NCBI RefSeq assembly: GCF_026239655.1
Contig: NZ_JAPIVO010000001.1
Span: 248,001 to 312,000 of the forward strand
Direction of reading: 5' to 3'
Length of the DNA stretch: 64,000 nt
Origin: Pedobacter sp. MR2016-24
GTDB lineage: Bacteria > Bacteroidota > Bacteroidia > Sphingobacteriales > Sphingobacteriaceae
This document shows positions 31,651 to 41,891 of this stretch, one piece after another. Each line of letters starts with the position of its first letter. Position 1 is the stretch's first letter. Below the pieces are notes generated by a model that did not search any database, had not been told where the DNA came from, and saw only the letters and a program-made list of their open reading frames with translations. A program made the position numbers and the translations under genes.

Positions 31651-34600
31651 ATGTCAGACGACAAACCAATAATTTTATTCAAAGCAGTTAAGGAACTTAA
31701 CGTAGGGATAGCTACGGCCGTTGAGTTTTTGGAAAAGAAAGGCTTTTCTGTTGAGAATAAACCCACTACAAAACTCTCCCGCGATATGTATAATGCATTA
31801 TTGAAAGAGTTTCAGGGAGATAAAATCGTAAAGGAAGAAGCCAATCAAATTGTTATAGGTAAAATTCGTCGTGATGAGCCTGAGGTAACTGAGAAAGTTG
31901 CTGAGGCGCCTAGAAAAAATGTAGAATTTGAAAACGAAGGTATTTTAATCAAAAACCTTCATTCCTACACTCCTCCTCCAGTTGAGAAACAGAAGGAAGA
32001 AGTTGCTGTTCCTTCTGCGGAAGTTACAGCAGAAAAGGAACCTGAAAAGGTTGAAGAAGGCACATTAAAAGGTGTTAAAATTGTTGGGAAGATAAATCTT
32101 GACGATTTAAACTCAAAAACACGGCCTGTTAAGAAAGAAGAAGTTCAAACTCCTGAAGAGGTTAAACCAGCAGCTCCGGTAACTCCGGTTGTAGCTGAAG
32201 AGAAGCCTGCAGAAGTTATTGCGGAAGTACCTAAAGTTGTACAGGAAGAAGTTAAACCTGTAGAGCAGCCGGTTGCCGAAAAACCAGCTGAGGTTGCAAA
32301 ACCTGAAGCTGTTAAACCTGTGGAGGATATTAAAATAGAAGAAAAACCTAAACCTGTGGAATCACCTGTTGTTAAAGCAGAGCCGGTTAAAGAAGTAATT
32401 ACACCAAAAGTTGAGAAGCCTGATGAAGTTGAGGTAATCAAAGCACGTTCGGTGAAACTTTCCGGACCAAACATTATTGGTAAAATTGTCTTGCCGACAA
32501 CGCCTGAACGTAAATCGCAACCTGTTGCTTCATCTGCTGACAGCAATGATGCGAAAAGAAAGCGTAAGCGTAAAAAAACTCCGGGAGCACCTGGACAGCA
32601 CCAGTCAGCTGGTGGTAACCAATCTCCTGCCGGTCAGCCGGGGGGTACTGCTGCCACTCCTGCAAAACCTGCCGGAGCACCAACATTTACCAACAGACCT
32701 GATTTCAGGAACAATACTAACAATACAGCCAACAGGCCTAACTTTAGAAACAGCAAACCGGGAGCACCTGGAGGCGGATCTAAAGAAGAACCTACGGAAA
32801 AAGAAATACAGGATCAGATTAAAGCAACTCTTGCACGTTTAAGCGGAGCTGGTAAATCTGGTAAGTTTGCTCAGCGTGCGAAACTTCGCCGTGGTAAACG
32901 TGATGACGTTGCTTTGTCGGCCGAAGAAGCTGCAATGGAACTGGAATCGCAATCCAAAGTGTTAAAAGTAACAGAATTTGTTACTGCAAACGAATTGGCC
33001 AGCATGATGGATGTACCCGTTACCAAAATTATCGGTACATGTATGAGTCTGGGTATGTTCGTTTCCATTAACCAGCGTCTGGATGCAGAAACACTAACTA
33101 TTGTTGCTGATGAGTTTGGTTACGAAATACAATTCGTTAAACCGGATGATGAAGGTGACAGTATAGTTGAAGAAGCAGATGCTCCGGAAGATTTAGTTCC
33201 AAGAGCACCGGTGGTTACGATCATGGGTCACGTCGATCATGGTAAAACATCGTTACTGGATTATATCAGGAAAGCGAATGTTGTAGCTGGTGAAGCGGGT
33301 GGGATTACGCAGCACATTGGTGCATACATGGTAACTACGCCTACGGGTAAAAAAGTAACCTTCTTAGATACACCTGGTCACGAAGCCTTTACAGCGATGC
33401 GTGCGCGTGGTGCGAAAGTTGCGGATATCGCGATTATCGTGGTTGCGGCAGACGATGCTGTGATGCCTCAGACAAAAGAAGCAATCGCCCATGCTCAGGC
33501 TGCAGGCGTTCCTTTAGTCTTTGCCTTCACAAAAATTGATAAACCGGGAGCAAACTCTGATAAGATTCGTGAACAATTATCGATCATGAATATTTTGGTA
33601 GAGGATTGGGGTGGTAAATTCCAGTCACAGGAAATCTCGGGTAAAAGCGGATTGAATGTAGATTTGCTTTTAGATAAAGTATTATTGGAAGCTGAATTAT
33701 TAGAATTAACAGCTAATCCTAATAAACGTGCTACAGGTAGTGTAATTGAAGCTACTTTAGATAAAGGGCGTGGTATTGTAACTACTGTACTGGTACAGAA
33801 AGGAACCCTGAGAGTAGGTGATCCGATTTTAGCAGGTAGTTACAGCGGTCGTGTAAAAGCGTTATTCAATGAGCGTGGTCAGAAAGTTGATCAGGCAGGT
33901 CCATCGGTACCGGTACAGGTATTGGGTATGCAGGGTGCACCTACAGCGGGTGATAAATTCAATGCTGTAGAGAATGAGTCTGAAGCGAGAGAGATCGCAA
34001 ACAAACGTTTACAATTGATGCGTGAGCAGGGACTGAGAACACAGAAACATATCACACTGGATGAGATTGGCCGTCGTTTAGCAATTGGTAACTTTAAAGA
34101 GCTGAACCTGATTGTTAAAGGTGACGTGGATGGTTCAATTGAAGCCCTTGCGGATTCATTATTGAAACTGTCAACTGAAGAAATCCAGATCAATATCATC
34201 AGTAAAGCAGTGGGTCAGATTTCTGAGTCTGATGTATTGTTAGCTTCGGCTTCTGATGCGATTATCATCGGTTTCCAGGTTCGTCCATCGTCAGGTGCGA
34301 GAAAGCTTGCTGAGGCTGAGCAAATCGATATTCGTTTGTACTCTATCATTTACGATGCGATCAATGAGATCAAAGCGGCGATGGAAGGTATGCTTGCTCC
34401 TGAATTCCAGGAGAAAATCACTGCAAACGTGGAAATCAGAGATACATTCAAAATTACTAAAGTGGGTACCATTGCAGGTTGTATGGTATTGGATGGAACA
34501 ATTACACGTAACAGTAAGATCCGTATCGTTAGAGATGGTGTGGTAGTTTACACAGGTGAACTTGCTTCATTGAAACGTTATAAAGATGACGTGAAAGAAG

Positions 34601-34707
34601 TTGCAAGAGGCTACGAGTGTGGTCTGAATATCCAGAACTTTAATAATATCGAAGTAGGTGATATCGTTGAAGCTTACGAACAGGTAGAAGTAAAAAGGAA
34701 GTTGTAA
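31651..34707 (+). CDS. infB: translation initiation factor IF-2
   Basis: GTPase that brings initiator tRNA to the 30S subunit. The 1018-residue protein has a short N-terminal helical domain, then a long low-complexity linker (about residues 75-390) rich in K, P, E, A and V. That linker contains repeated KPxE-type blocks and a basic KRKRKRKK tract near 298-306. The G domain follows with [17 protein letters not shown] (about 523-539), DTPGHEAF and TKIDKPGAN, then domains II-IV. The long acidic/basic linker is typical of Bacteroidota IF-2. It is followed by a terminator hairpin. Confidence 0.97.
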   Translation: MSDDKPIILFKAVKELNVGIATAVEFLEKKGFSVENKPTTKLSRDMYNALLKEFQGDKIVKEEANQIVIGKIRRDEPEVTEKVAEAPRKNVEFENEGILIKNLHSYTPPPVEKQKEEVAVPSAEVTAEKEPEKVEEGTLKGVKIVGKINLDDLNSKTRPVKKEEVQTPEEVKPAAPVTPVVAEEKPAEVIAEVPKVVQEEVKPVEQPVAEKPAEVAKPEAVKPVEDIKIEEKPKPVESPVVKAEPVKEVITPKVEKPDEVEVIKARSVKLSGPNIIGKIVLPTTPERKSQPVASSADSNDAKRKRKRKKTPGAPGQHQSAGGNQSPAGQPGGTAATPAKPAGAPTFTNRPDFRNNTNNTANRPNFRNSKPGAPGGGSKEEPTEKEIQDQIKATLARLSGAGKSGKFAQRAKLRRGKRDDVALSAEEAAMELESQSKVLKVTEFVTANELASMMDVPVTKIIGTCMSLGMFVSINQRLDAETLTIVADEFGYEIQFVKPDDEGDSIVEEADAPEDLVPRAPVVTIMGHVDHGKTSLLDYIRKANVVAGEAGGITQHIGAYMVTTPTGKKVTFLDTPGHEAFTAMRARGAKVADIAIIVVAADDAVMPQTKEAIAHAQAAGVPLVFAFTKIDKPGANSDKIREQLSIMNILVEDWGGKFQSQEISGKSGLNVDLLLDKVLLEAELLELTANPNKRATGSVIEATLDKGRGIVTTVLVQKGTLRVGDPILAGSYSGRVKALFNERGQKVDQAGPSVPVQVLGMQGAPTAGDKFNAVENESEAREIANKRLQLMREQGLRTQKHITLDEIGRRLAIGNFKELNLIVKGDVDGSIEALADSLLKLSTEEIQINIISKAVGQISESDVLLASASDAIIIGFQVRPSSGARKLAEAEQIDIRLYSIIYDAINEIKAAMEGMLAPEFQEKITANVEIRDTFKITKVGTIAGCMVLDGTITRNSKIRIVRDGVVVYTGELASLKRYKDDVKEVARGYECGLNIQNFNNIEVGDIVEAYEQVEVKRKL

Positions 34708-34732
34708 TTTTACAACAACATATAGTATCAAG

Positions 34733-34759
34733 AGCCGTTGCAATTTGCAGCGGCTTTTT
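34733..34759 (+). terminator. terminator of the infB operon
   Basis: Stem AGCCG (34733-34737)/CGGCT (34751-34755) with inner TGCA/TGCA pairing, followed by a T-rich tail starting TTTTT. Confidence 0.82.
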
Positions 34760-34777
34760 CTTTGTCAATGATTATTT

Positions 34778-35674
34778 ATGAAATCTACTGCTCCGATTAT
34801 CCTATTTGTTTACAATCGGCTTGAACACACAAAAAAGACTGTTGAAGCACTGCAACAGAATTTTCTCGCAGCTGAGAGTGAATTGTATATTTATTCTGAT
34901 GCAGCAAAGAATAGTGAGGCCAAAATTGCTGTTGATGAGTTAAGGTCATATTTAAACACCATCCGCGGCTTCAGGAGTGTGCATATTGAGCTTCGTGAGA
35001 AAAATCTGGGTGTTGATGAGAACATTGTTCGGGGTGTAACGGAGATCATAAATGAAAAAGGTAGGGTGATTGTACTTGAAGATGATCTCGTCACTTCTCC
35101 CTGGTTTTTGAAGTACATGAATGACGCCTTAGATTTTTATGAGAATGAAGAAAAGGTAATATCAATCCATGGTTATACCTATCCCGTCAAGGAAAAATTA
35201 AAAGAAGTATTCTTTTTAAAGGGCGCTGACTGCTGGGGATGGGCTACCTGGAAAAGAGGCTGGGACTTACTGGAAATTGATGGCAGGAAATTATTAGACC
35301 AGTTTACGGACGAAAAACTTAAGACTGATTTTAACTTTAATAATACATATGACTACATTGGCGCATTAACAAGACAGGCCAATGGTGAAACTAAAGAATG
35401 GGATATAAGATGGTATGCCTCCGCCTTTCTTGCGGATAAATTAACACTTTATCCGGGCTCATCTTTGGTCGGGAATATAGGCCACGATGCCAGTGGTTCT
35501 CATTGTGGTGTAAGTAATCTGTATGACGTTATATTATCTGGGGTGGCTATTGATGTCGAAACTAAAACTATTCCAGATGAGGAGGCTTATTTGGCGTTTG
35601 CGAACTTTTTTAGGAGTATTTCAGCTACTCCCCGAATTGAGAAGAAAAGCTGGTTTTCATGGTTTTTTCAATGA
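34778..35674 (+). CDS. glycosyltransferase-like protein (GT2/GT-A-type)
   Basis: A 298-residue protein with a GT-A-type N-terminus, PIILFVYNRLEHTKKTVEAL (about 5-24), a VIVLEDDLVTSPWFLKYM segment (about 91-108) holding an acidic triad for metal/nucleotide-sugar binding, and DCWGWATWKRGWDLL near 149. This is the pattern of a class of LPS/capsule sugar transferases. The donor and acceptor are unknown. It lies just after infB on the plus strand and opens the glycan region. The C-terminal half has no motif I can name. Confidence 0.72.
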   Translation: MKSTAPIILFVYNRLEHTKKTVEALQQNFLAAESELYIYSDAAKNSEAKIAVDELRSYLNTIRGFRSVHIELREKNLGVDENIVRGVTEIINEKGRVIVLEDDLVTSPWFLKYMNDALDFYENEEKVISIHGYTYPVKEKLKEVFFLKGADCWGWATWKRGWDLLEIDGRKLLDQFTDEKLKTDFNFNNTYDYIGALTRQANGETKEWDIRWYASAFLADKLTLYPGSSLVGNIGHDASGSHCGVSNLYDVILSGVAIDVETKTIPDEEAYLAFANFFRSISATPRIEKKSWFSWFFQ

Positions 35675-35725
35675 TGAACTTGCGATCCTGTAGTCCTTTT
35701 TGTTAAAACAGGATTAATAAAATAC

Positions 35726-36979
35726 TTAATTTAGCTTTATTCCTGTTTTTATTCGGTGCTTTAAAAACAAGTTGAACCATTTCGATACTCTATTTTTCCC
35801 ATAAAGATTGGCGCATCTTGAATGATAATCAAGTATAGTATCTTTTGAAAGCGGTGTAATTAAGGTATTTCTGCCTGAAACGGGAATCTGTAGATGACTT
35901 AGAATTAGATGCTCCAGACTTTCTACAATTTTTTGAGCCTTATATGCCGTATCTATCTTCAGTTTCGAGGCAGCTGATAACTCGGCATGCTTGTTTTTAT
36001 CATTGTACAAAAACATCAGGGCAGCAGCTATATTCTTCTTATTTCTTTTGACAACGAGGCCTGTTTGTTCGTTGTCTACTACCTCAATTTGTGCGTTGTC
36101 TCTTTCTTCAGTACTAATGGTGACTACCGGCGTGCCAACAGTCATTGCCTCTGCCATCACCATTCCAAAGCTTTCCCCTATCTGGCTGGCCGCAAGAAAA
36201 ACATCCATTGTTTTATAATAGTACAACAACTCCTGAATGTTTGAAGTTGTATCAAATATTATCAGTTTCTCTGAAATCCCGAGCTCTTCAGCATGTTTTC
36301 TTATACGTGGAGTAATGCCTATTAATAAAAATCTGGCATTGTTAACCTTTTTGGAAAAAGAAGCAAATCCGTCTAACGTGATTAAGTCAAACTTTTGATC
36401 GTCTGCTCTTCCAACCCGGCCAATAATAAAATAGTTATTTAAATTATGCTGATTTTTAAAGGCTAATAATTTATTGTCATCTGGAGCTAAAGAATTGATA
36501 TGGTCAACATCAACAGGATAGGGTAATACTTTCCTTTTGGAAATGAAATTATCTTGAAGATTTCTATCTAGATTCATCCTTCGTACCAGAATCATTTTTG
36601 ATATGTAAAGATCATAATCAATAAGATCATAAAAAGGTGAGTCTTCATACAACCCAAAAACATTGGTTTGTATAATTACTTTAGGCCTGTTGTTTCTGAT
36701 AATATTAAAAAGATTGTGATCCAGAAGCCCGTTTCCATGCCAGTGAAATACATCTGTTTCACGAAGAATTTCAGCCATCTTATCATAGTCTCCGTTAATC
36801 ACAATTACCTTAATCCCGAGAGCTTCAATTAAATTAACCCTTTCCCCACCGCTTAGAAAAGCAACAACACTAATATCAAATAGATCTTTGTCTAAAAACT
36901 TACTGAATAACTGTAGGGCATATTCTGTACCTCCTAGTCCCAACTGATTTACGGCTTCTACAACTTTTATCTTTTTCAT
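35726..36979 (-). CDS. GT4-type glycosyltransferase
   Basis: A 417-residue GT-B protein. The N-terminal QLGLGGTEYALQLF (about 10-23) is the acceptor-domain loop. The C-terminal domain has IIGRVGRADDQKFD for the nucleotide-sugar fold and ESFGMVMAEAMTVGTPVV (about 266-283) with the GT4 E-x7-E motif. The start is set at 36979 (MKKIKVV) rather than 36991 because it matches the family start. It probably transfers a sugar during polysaccharide assembly; specificity is unknown. It is a separate minus-strand unit with a -7 box at 37079-37086. Confidence 0.88.
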   Translation of the reverse strand: MKKIKVVEAVNQLGLGGTEYALQLFSKFLDKDLFDISVVAFLSGGERVNLIEALGIKVIVINGDYDKMAEILRETDVFHWHGNGLLDHNLFNIIRNNRPKVIIQTNVFGLYEDSPFYDLIDYDLYISKMILVRRMNLDRNLQDNFISKRKVLPYPVDVDHINSLAPDDNKLLAFKNQHNLNNYFIIGRVGRADDQKFDLITLDGFASFSKKVNNARFLLIGITPRIRKHAEELGISEKLIIFDTTSNIQELLYYYKTMDVFLAASQIGESFGMVMAEAMTVGTPVVTISTEERDNAQIEVVDNEQTGLVVKRNKKNIAAALMFLYNDKNKHAELSAASKLKIDTAYKAQKIVESLEHLILSHLQIPVSGRNTLITPLSKDTILDYHSRCANLYGKNRVSKWFNLFLKHRIKTGIKLN

Positions 36980-37078
36980 ATTTAAACTCAAAAATGAATT
37001 TTCTATCTATTATCTATACTGGAACAATATGTCTACCCGATAAATTATATTCCGAATAGTGCTAATCGCTAAGCTTGG

Positions 37079-37086
37079 CAAAGGTA
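37079..37086 (-). promoter_or_regulatory. -7 box of the GT4 gene
   Basis: Minus-strand TACCTTTG (plus CAAAGGTA), giving a leader of about 95 nt to the ATG at 36979. -33 not clear. Confidence 0.45.
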
Positions 37087-37157
37087 TGTTCTTTTATTAA
37101 TATTATAACTTAATTGCGGATTACTTAGAAATGCATGTAAAATATTATTTATATGGA

Positions 37158-37165
37158 TATATTTG
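37158..37165 (+). promoter_or_regulatory. -7 box of the divergent transferase gene
   Basis: TATATTTG fits TAnnTTTG. It lies about 80 bp before the ATG at 37245. No -33 TTG. Confidence 0.4.
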
Positions 37166-37244
37166 TTGTCGTTGTATTCAATACCTGCCTCCTTAAAAAA
37201 GTGCAGGAGAAAGGTCTATCGCAATTAATATCATATATTCTCCA

Positions 37245-38105
37245 ATGAAAACTTTAAAAATCGGCTATCTTATTTCCTATGATTATGAATTCGTTAAAAT
37301 GTCACTTTCAAGGGTGTATGATTTTGCTGATGAAATATTTTTTGCGATAGATGCTGATCGTCTCACATGGTCAGGAGAAAATTTTACAATAAAAGATGAA
37401 TTTTGGGATTGGATCACTCAATTTGACAAAGACCGAAAGATCAGGATTTATCAAGATAAATTTTATGTTGCCGACTTAACCCCCATGCAATGTGATACGA
37501 GAGAAAGAAATATGCTGGGGAAATTTATGGGAAAGGCTGACTGGTACATTCAGATTGATTCTGATGAGTATTTTGTAGATTTTTCAGCATTTATTGCAAA
37601 GCTCAATAATTACGATACTGAACTTCCAACAACGGTATATTGTAGTGTGGCTACTTTATTTAAAGAACTGCCTTCTGGATTTTTGTTAATCAATGAGTCG
37701 CTGGAGACATTAAGTTTCGCAACTAACAACCCGGTCTATGATTTGGCCAGAAACAATACATCAGGAAATATTCATATACACTGGAATGATCTCGTTCTTC
37801 ATCAGAGTTGGGCCAGAAGCCCGGAAGAGATTCAGCAAAAGCTAAATAACTGGAGCCATAAAAATGATTTTAATGTGAATAGCTTCTATAAATTATGGAA
37901 TGCTATTGATGAATTCAATTATAACTGCCTGTCAAACTTTCATCCTTTGTACTCATCTACGTGGCCGAATCTGCATTACATTAAAGGAAATTTAAATGCT
38001 ATCCTCGACTCTCCTAATTTGGGTGATATCCGCGGCATAAACCCACCAGCTGCAAAAAAGAAAAATCTCTTGTCCAGGTTGTGGATGAAGCTTAAATCGA
38101 GGTAG
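37245..38105 (+). CDS. glycosyltransferase-like protein with DSDE motif
   Basis: A 286-residue protein resembling a GT-A glycosyltransferase. LKIGYLISYDYEFVKMSLSRV starts the fold and ADWYIQIDSDEYFVDFSAFI (about 97-116) carries the DxD-like metal site. A second conserved segment is IHIHWNDLVLHQSW (about 180-193). The C-terminus is basic (AAKKKNLLSRLWMKLKSR) and could sit at the membrane surface. It is a plus-strand gene convergent with the long minus-strand glycan operon and overlaps the last gene of that operon by 14 bp. Sugar specificity is unknown. Confidence 0.72.
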   Translation: MKTLKIGYLISYDYEFVKMSLSRVYDFADEIFFAIDADRLTWSGENFTIKDEFWDWITQFDKDRKIRIYQDKFYVADLTPMQCDTRERNMLGKFMGKADWYIQIDSDEYFVDFSAFIAKLNNYDTELPTTVYCSVATLFKELPSGFLLINESLETLSFATNNPVYDLARNNTSGNIHIHWNDLVLHQSWARSPEEIQQKLNNWSHKNDFNVNSFYKLWNAIDEFNYNCLSNFHPLYSSTWPNLHYIKGNLNAILDSPNLGDIRGINPPAAKKKNLLSRLWMKLKSR

Positions 38106-39072
38106 TATCAGTATTAATAAATCGTTTAATTTTCCCCATTACACTATTCTGTCGGATACTTAATGACGTTAGTAGCGTAAAAACGTCTAGTTCTTTCTCT
38201 TTTTTGTCTGTTGCAGAAATTAGAATTCTAAATGGGGAAAGAAATAAGAGGCTTATTTTCTTTATCGGTCTCTGATATATTTTATGCTTGATACGGTTGG
38301 CTAGATAATATTTATCCAAAATCTTATTCCCTTCTTTAAAGCCATCAAACAATTTAGCCTTATAAGCTAAATTAAGCCTCGCTAAAGACATGTAGTGCTG
38401 AAACCTTAAGCAAGGGTCATAATAGAGAGTATAACCTTTTAACAGCAGCCTTTGGCAATATTCAGAATCTTCTCCTGCTGTAAGTTTACCGCCCATTCTG
38501 CCCACGAGCAAAGACGGAAAATTAGAATACATTTGCTGGTAGAGTTTTGTCCTCGTACCCATTCCGGCTCCCCATAGATGTCCGCGAGAGGATATATCGC
38601 CTGCCACAGTTCCTTGTTTACCAACGGCGTATCCCTCTTCAAAATCTTGAAACCAATCTGGGAATTTCCCGTTTTCAGAAACAGCAATACCGTCTCCACC
38701 TGCTGCTCCGGCCTCAGGATGCTCCTCCAGGATAGCATACATCCGTTCAACATAATTTTTATCAAGCCAGTTATCATCATCGCAGATAATACTGTACTCA
38801 AATTCTGCGAGAGAAAAGGCTTGTTCCAGAGCATATATCTTTCCCTGTCTTATTTCTCGTATCACCCTGAATGGCACACTGCTGGACACTCTGTATTTTT
38901 TCCATGTCTCTTTGGCTATTACGGCTGAGTCATCTGTAGAATCATTGTCTACTACAATAATCTCCCAGCTAATAGTCTGATTAAATGATTGGGCAGCGAG
39001 ATGTGCTAAGGTTTCTGGTAATCTCAAGGCCCCATTATAGGTACAAACAATAACTGTGATCCCTTTTTTCAT
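38092..39072 (-). CDS. GT2 family glycosyltransferase
   Basis: A 326-residue GT-A protein. VIVCTYNGALRLPETLAHLA (about 7-26) and IIVVDNDSTDDS (about 39-50) form the nucleotide-binding site. IICDDDNWLDKNYVERM contains the metal-binding DDD, and the later GAGMGTRTKLYQQM and AGEDSEYCQRLL segments are typical of GT2 acceptor sides. It is the last gene of the eleven-gene glycan operon and its end overlaps the convergent transferase at 37245-38105. It probably adds one residue of a surface glycan. Confidence 0.88.
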   Translation of the reverse strand: MKKGITVIVCTYNGALRLPETLAHLAAQSFNQTISWEIIVVDNDSTDDSAVIAKETWKKYRVSSSVPFRVIREIRQGKIYALEQAFSLAEFEYSIICDDDNWLDKNYVERMYAILEEHPEAGAAGGDGIAVSENGKFPDWFQDFEEGYAVGKQGTVAGDISSRGHLWGAGMGTRTKLYQQMYSNFPSLLVGRMGGKLTAGEDSEYCQRLLLKGYTLYYDPCLRFQHYMSLARLNLAYKAKLFDGFKEGNKILDKYYLANRIKHKIYQRPIKKISLLFLSPFRILISATDKKEKELDVFTLLTSLSIRQNSVMGKIKRFINTDTTSI

Positions 39073-39084
39073 GTATGCTTTCGA

Positions 39085-39996
39085 TTATCTTTTGATTTTT
39101 TTCCAGAATGCTGATGCCCTCAGCAAAAGAGGTTTGAATTTTGGGGTAAGGCATTGCTCAAATAACAACTGTATTTCGGCTTTATTTATTTTTTCAATTG
39201 AGTGTCTCACTTTTAAGTATATAAAATATTTTTGCTTAAATGCCCTGTAGTAGATGCGTTCGGATATTAGGCCTTCCAGGAAGATGGTATTCAGTATTTT
39301 CAGCTCTTCAAGGAAGTTTAAACCACTCTTGTATGCCTTACCGCTTACATCATTATCATGTTTCCTAAAATAGTTTAACACTTTACCGCTAATGTGCACT
39401 TTTCCAAGTTTCGCCAGGCTGATCCAGAACAGCCAGTCACCACAAAATTTAAAATTGGTATAATCATTAGTGATCTCTTTAAATTTCTCTTTTTTCCATA
39501 TAGCCATACTAGCGTTAAAGATGGAAACCTGCAATGACATATTTTTTTCAATAAATTCAGCGCCATCTATTAATTCGGACAAATGGTGATGGTTCGACTG
39601 GAAAATAATTTTTCCAGTTTCATCAACGCAGGAAGACTGGCAATAACTGATTACGCAATTATCGTCTTTAATGATTCCTTTTATAAGATCTTCAAGTAAA
39701 GTTGCCTCGCACCAGTCGTCACTCTCCGCAATCCAGATATATTCTCCCCGTGATGCTTCAATGCCCTTTCTCCATTGTATAAACGGACTTCTACTATTTT
39801 TCTCATTATATATGATTTGGGAGACTTTTGGATTGTTCCTGTAGTTCTCAATTATTTCTTTACTATTATCAGTTGAACAGTCATCTAAAATCAGTACCTC
39901 AAAATCCTGATAGGTTTGTGCTAATATGCTTTCAATTCTCTGGACAAGATATTTGGAATGATTGTAGTTTGGAACTATAACTGAAACTCTGGACAT
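39085..39996 (-). CDS. GT2 family glycosyltransferase
   Basis: A 303-residue GT-A protein: VIVPNYNHSKYLVQRIESIL (about 6-25), VLILDDCSTDNSKEII and IAESDDWCEATLLEDLI (metal-binding DD). Similar to the WcaA/RfbN-type transferases. It sits in the glycan operon between the GT61 gene (14 bp upstream) and the last GT2 gene (12 bp downstream). Donor and acceptor unknown. Confidence 0.88.
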   Translation of the reverse strand: MSRVSVIVPNYNHSKYLVQRIESILAQTYQDFEVLILDDCSTDNSKEIIENYRNNPKVSQIIYNEKNSRSPFIQWRKGIEASRGEYIWIAESDDWCEATLLEDLIKGIIKDDNCVISYCQSSCVDETGKIIFQSNHHHLSELIDGAEFIEKNMSLQVSIFNASMAIWKKEKFKEITNDYTNFKFCGDWLFWISLAKLGKVHISGKVLNYFRKHDNDVSGKAYKSGLNFLEELKILNTIFLEGLISERIYYRAFKQKYFIYLKVRHSIEKINKAEIQLLFEQCLTPKFKPLLLRASAFWKKIKR

Positions 39997-40010
39997 GATA
40001 TTATATAAAT

Positions 40011-41030
40011 TTAAAGATCACCAGTCATTAATTCTATCGCTTTTGCTAAAGCGGGAATGCTGACGGTGATATTTGCGGAAAACGTATCTTTATGATCGCT
40101 TTTGTTAGACAGATAATAATAATCATGATCTAGTGCGGACGATAAAGAAAAGTAGCAATTGTTGTGGCTGTCGCCTTCATTCCTCAACTCAAGGATTTTT
40201 CCTTTTTTATGCATGAACATCATATTTGTGAGCCCAGCTCCATGCAAGCCTATCAGGGATTTAGTCTCAGACATGATACCGAGTTGCTCTTTAAAATTAT
40301 AATCTTCGAAATAATGAATCTCATAATTGAATTGCTTCAGTGTTTCTATCACTTCCTGTTCATTGAGGATCTTTCGGCGGGAGGCTTTTTCTCTGCTAAC
40401 GTAGATGTTCCTATCCGGCATCTTTTTGGGGATTAAAAATCTATCTCTGATTTTATTGATCAATTCTGAATTGAAATTTCCGGTTGGTGCGGTATGAGAA
40501 CAGGAAATTAGTTCTTTAATACGGAGTCTTTTATTAGGAACATAGTAATGCGCATCGTAATTCAAAATTTCAAGTGTATCTCGAATGTATGATTTGGTTT
40601 TGTATGATTCAGGAAGAATGATCCTGAAGTTATTCTTTTTAGTATCTCTACTATTCAAATAGGACGTTTCTTCCAATGCAAACAAACGCGTTAATGCATC
40701 TGTGAACCAGTGAAAGTATTCTGAACTAAATTCATCAGTAATCCATATTGCTTTATCCAGCTTTTGAAAAGGGCGGAAATAAAGACTTATTTTTTTAAAA
40801 ATCCGTTTTTTATCAGCGCTTTTGGTTCGGCTAAATTGTTCATAAAATTTACAATTCTGCAGATTAAAAATGACCTCTCTTAAAATATCCGAATTTATTA
40901 AGCGCAATACTACAGTTTCTTTGATATCAAGTGAAAGCTCATGTTCAAAAAGGAATAAATCCTCGTTCAACATGTTTTTTGGCTGTATTCTTATTTCCCG
41001 ACGTGATGGTACAATTGTTTCGAAGCTCAT
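40011..41030 (-). CDS. GT61-type glycosyltransferase (DUF563)
   Basis: A 339-residue protein. AIWITDEFSSEYFHWFTDALTRLFALEE (starting about 98) and the GLHGAGLTNMMFMHKKGKILEL segment (about 254-275) are the hallmarks of the DUF563/GT61 family, which includes plant xylosyl- and arabinosyltransferases and bacterial relatives in surface glycan loci. It is in the glycan operon 33 bp after the GT2 gene at 41064-41891. Its sugar specificity cannot be read from sequence. Confidence 0.87.
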   Translation of the reverse strand: MSFETIVPSRREIRIQPKNMLNEDLFLFEHELSLDIKETVVLRLINSDILREVIFNLQNCKFYEQFSRTKSADKKRIFKKISLYFRPFQKLDKAIWITDEFSSEYFHWFTDALTRLFALEETSYLNSRDTKKNNFRIILPESYKTKSYIRDTLEILNYDAHYYVPNKRLRIKELISCSHTAPTGNFNSELINKIRDRFLIPKKMPDRNIYVSREKASRRKILNEQEVIETLKQFNYEIHYFEDYNFKEQLGIMSETKSLIGLHGAGLTNMMFMHKKGKILELRNEGDSHNNCYFSLSSALDHDYYYLSNKSDHKDTFSANITVSIPALAKAIELMTGDL

Positions 41031-41063
41031 ATTATCTTAACTGCTCTCACATTTTTACAATAT

Positions 41064-41891
41064 TTATTTCTTCCTGCCTGCTGGAAGGAATAGAACAAGC
41101 ATTGTCATAAACGCTTTAAGGATCTTCCAAAGTACACGATTTTCTTTTATAATAAAAAATTGTTGTACTCTCTTCTCCTTTATTTGGGAGATTTGCTGAT
41201 AGTCTGCTACAAATGCCGGGAAATACTTTTTGAGGGAAATGTTTCTTTCCTTATGCATTTGGGCATGGTTTTCAACGTTTGAAGATATGCCAGTGGCATC
41301 ATAGTCCGTAACAATAAAATCTAAATGTTTGTGAGGCACATTTTCTTTACATATAGCATAGATAAAGAATTCCCAATCAGACACTATTTTGAAACCTTCA
41401 TTATAAAAAAATATTTCTTCAAAAAGTGATCTTTTAATGAAACTGGCCTGGTGTGAAATGTTATGTTCAACAAAAAACTGGAATGTCAGCTGTTTGGGGA
41501 AGCTCCGTTTGTTTTTTTTGTCAGCTTCCTCATAAATAATGTCGCCATAATAAATTCCGTAATTGCCATTTATTTTATGAGTAACAGTACTTAATACTTG
41601 ATTGTCATGCAGACTGTCTCCACTATTGAGGAATAATATATATTGACCTCTGGACACGCTAATCCCTTTATTCATTGCATGGTAAATCCCATTATCTGGC
41701 TCGCTTACCCAATATGTTAGCTTATCTTCATATTTTTCTAATAATTCTTTACTGCCATCAGTACTATTACCATCGATAATAATGAACTCATAGTCTGAAA
41801 ATTCCTGTTTAATTACGCTCTCTATGGTCTTCTGCAGACCTGCAAAATTATTATAAGAGACAGTTATGATGCTTATTTTTTTTGCATTCAT
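41064..41891 (-). CDS. GT2 family glycosyltransferase
   Basis: A 275-residue GT-A protein: IITVSYNNFAGLQKTIESVI (about 8-27), FIIIDGNSTDGSKELL and YILFLNSGDSLHDNQ. The WVSEPDNGIYHAMNKGI motif is common to a WcaA-like subgroup. The ATG overlaps the upstream GT4 stop codon by one base (TAATG), so the two are coupled. The C-terminal end is hydrophobic and basic, suggesting membrane association. Confidence 0.9.
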   Translation of the reverse strand: MNAKKISIITVSYNNFAGLQKTIESVIKQEFSDYEFIIIDGNSTDGSKELLEKYEDKLTYWVSEPDNGIYHAMNKGISVSRGQYILFLNSGDSLHDNQVLSTVTHKINGNYGIYYGDIIYEEADKKNKRSFPKQLTFQFFVEHNISHQASFIKRSLFEEIFFYNEGFKIVSDWEFFIYAICKENVPHKHLDFIVTDYDATGISSNVENHAQMHKERNISLKKYFPAFVADYQQISQIKEKRVQQFFIIKENRVLWKILKAFMTMLVLFLPAGRKK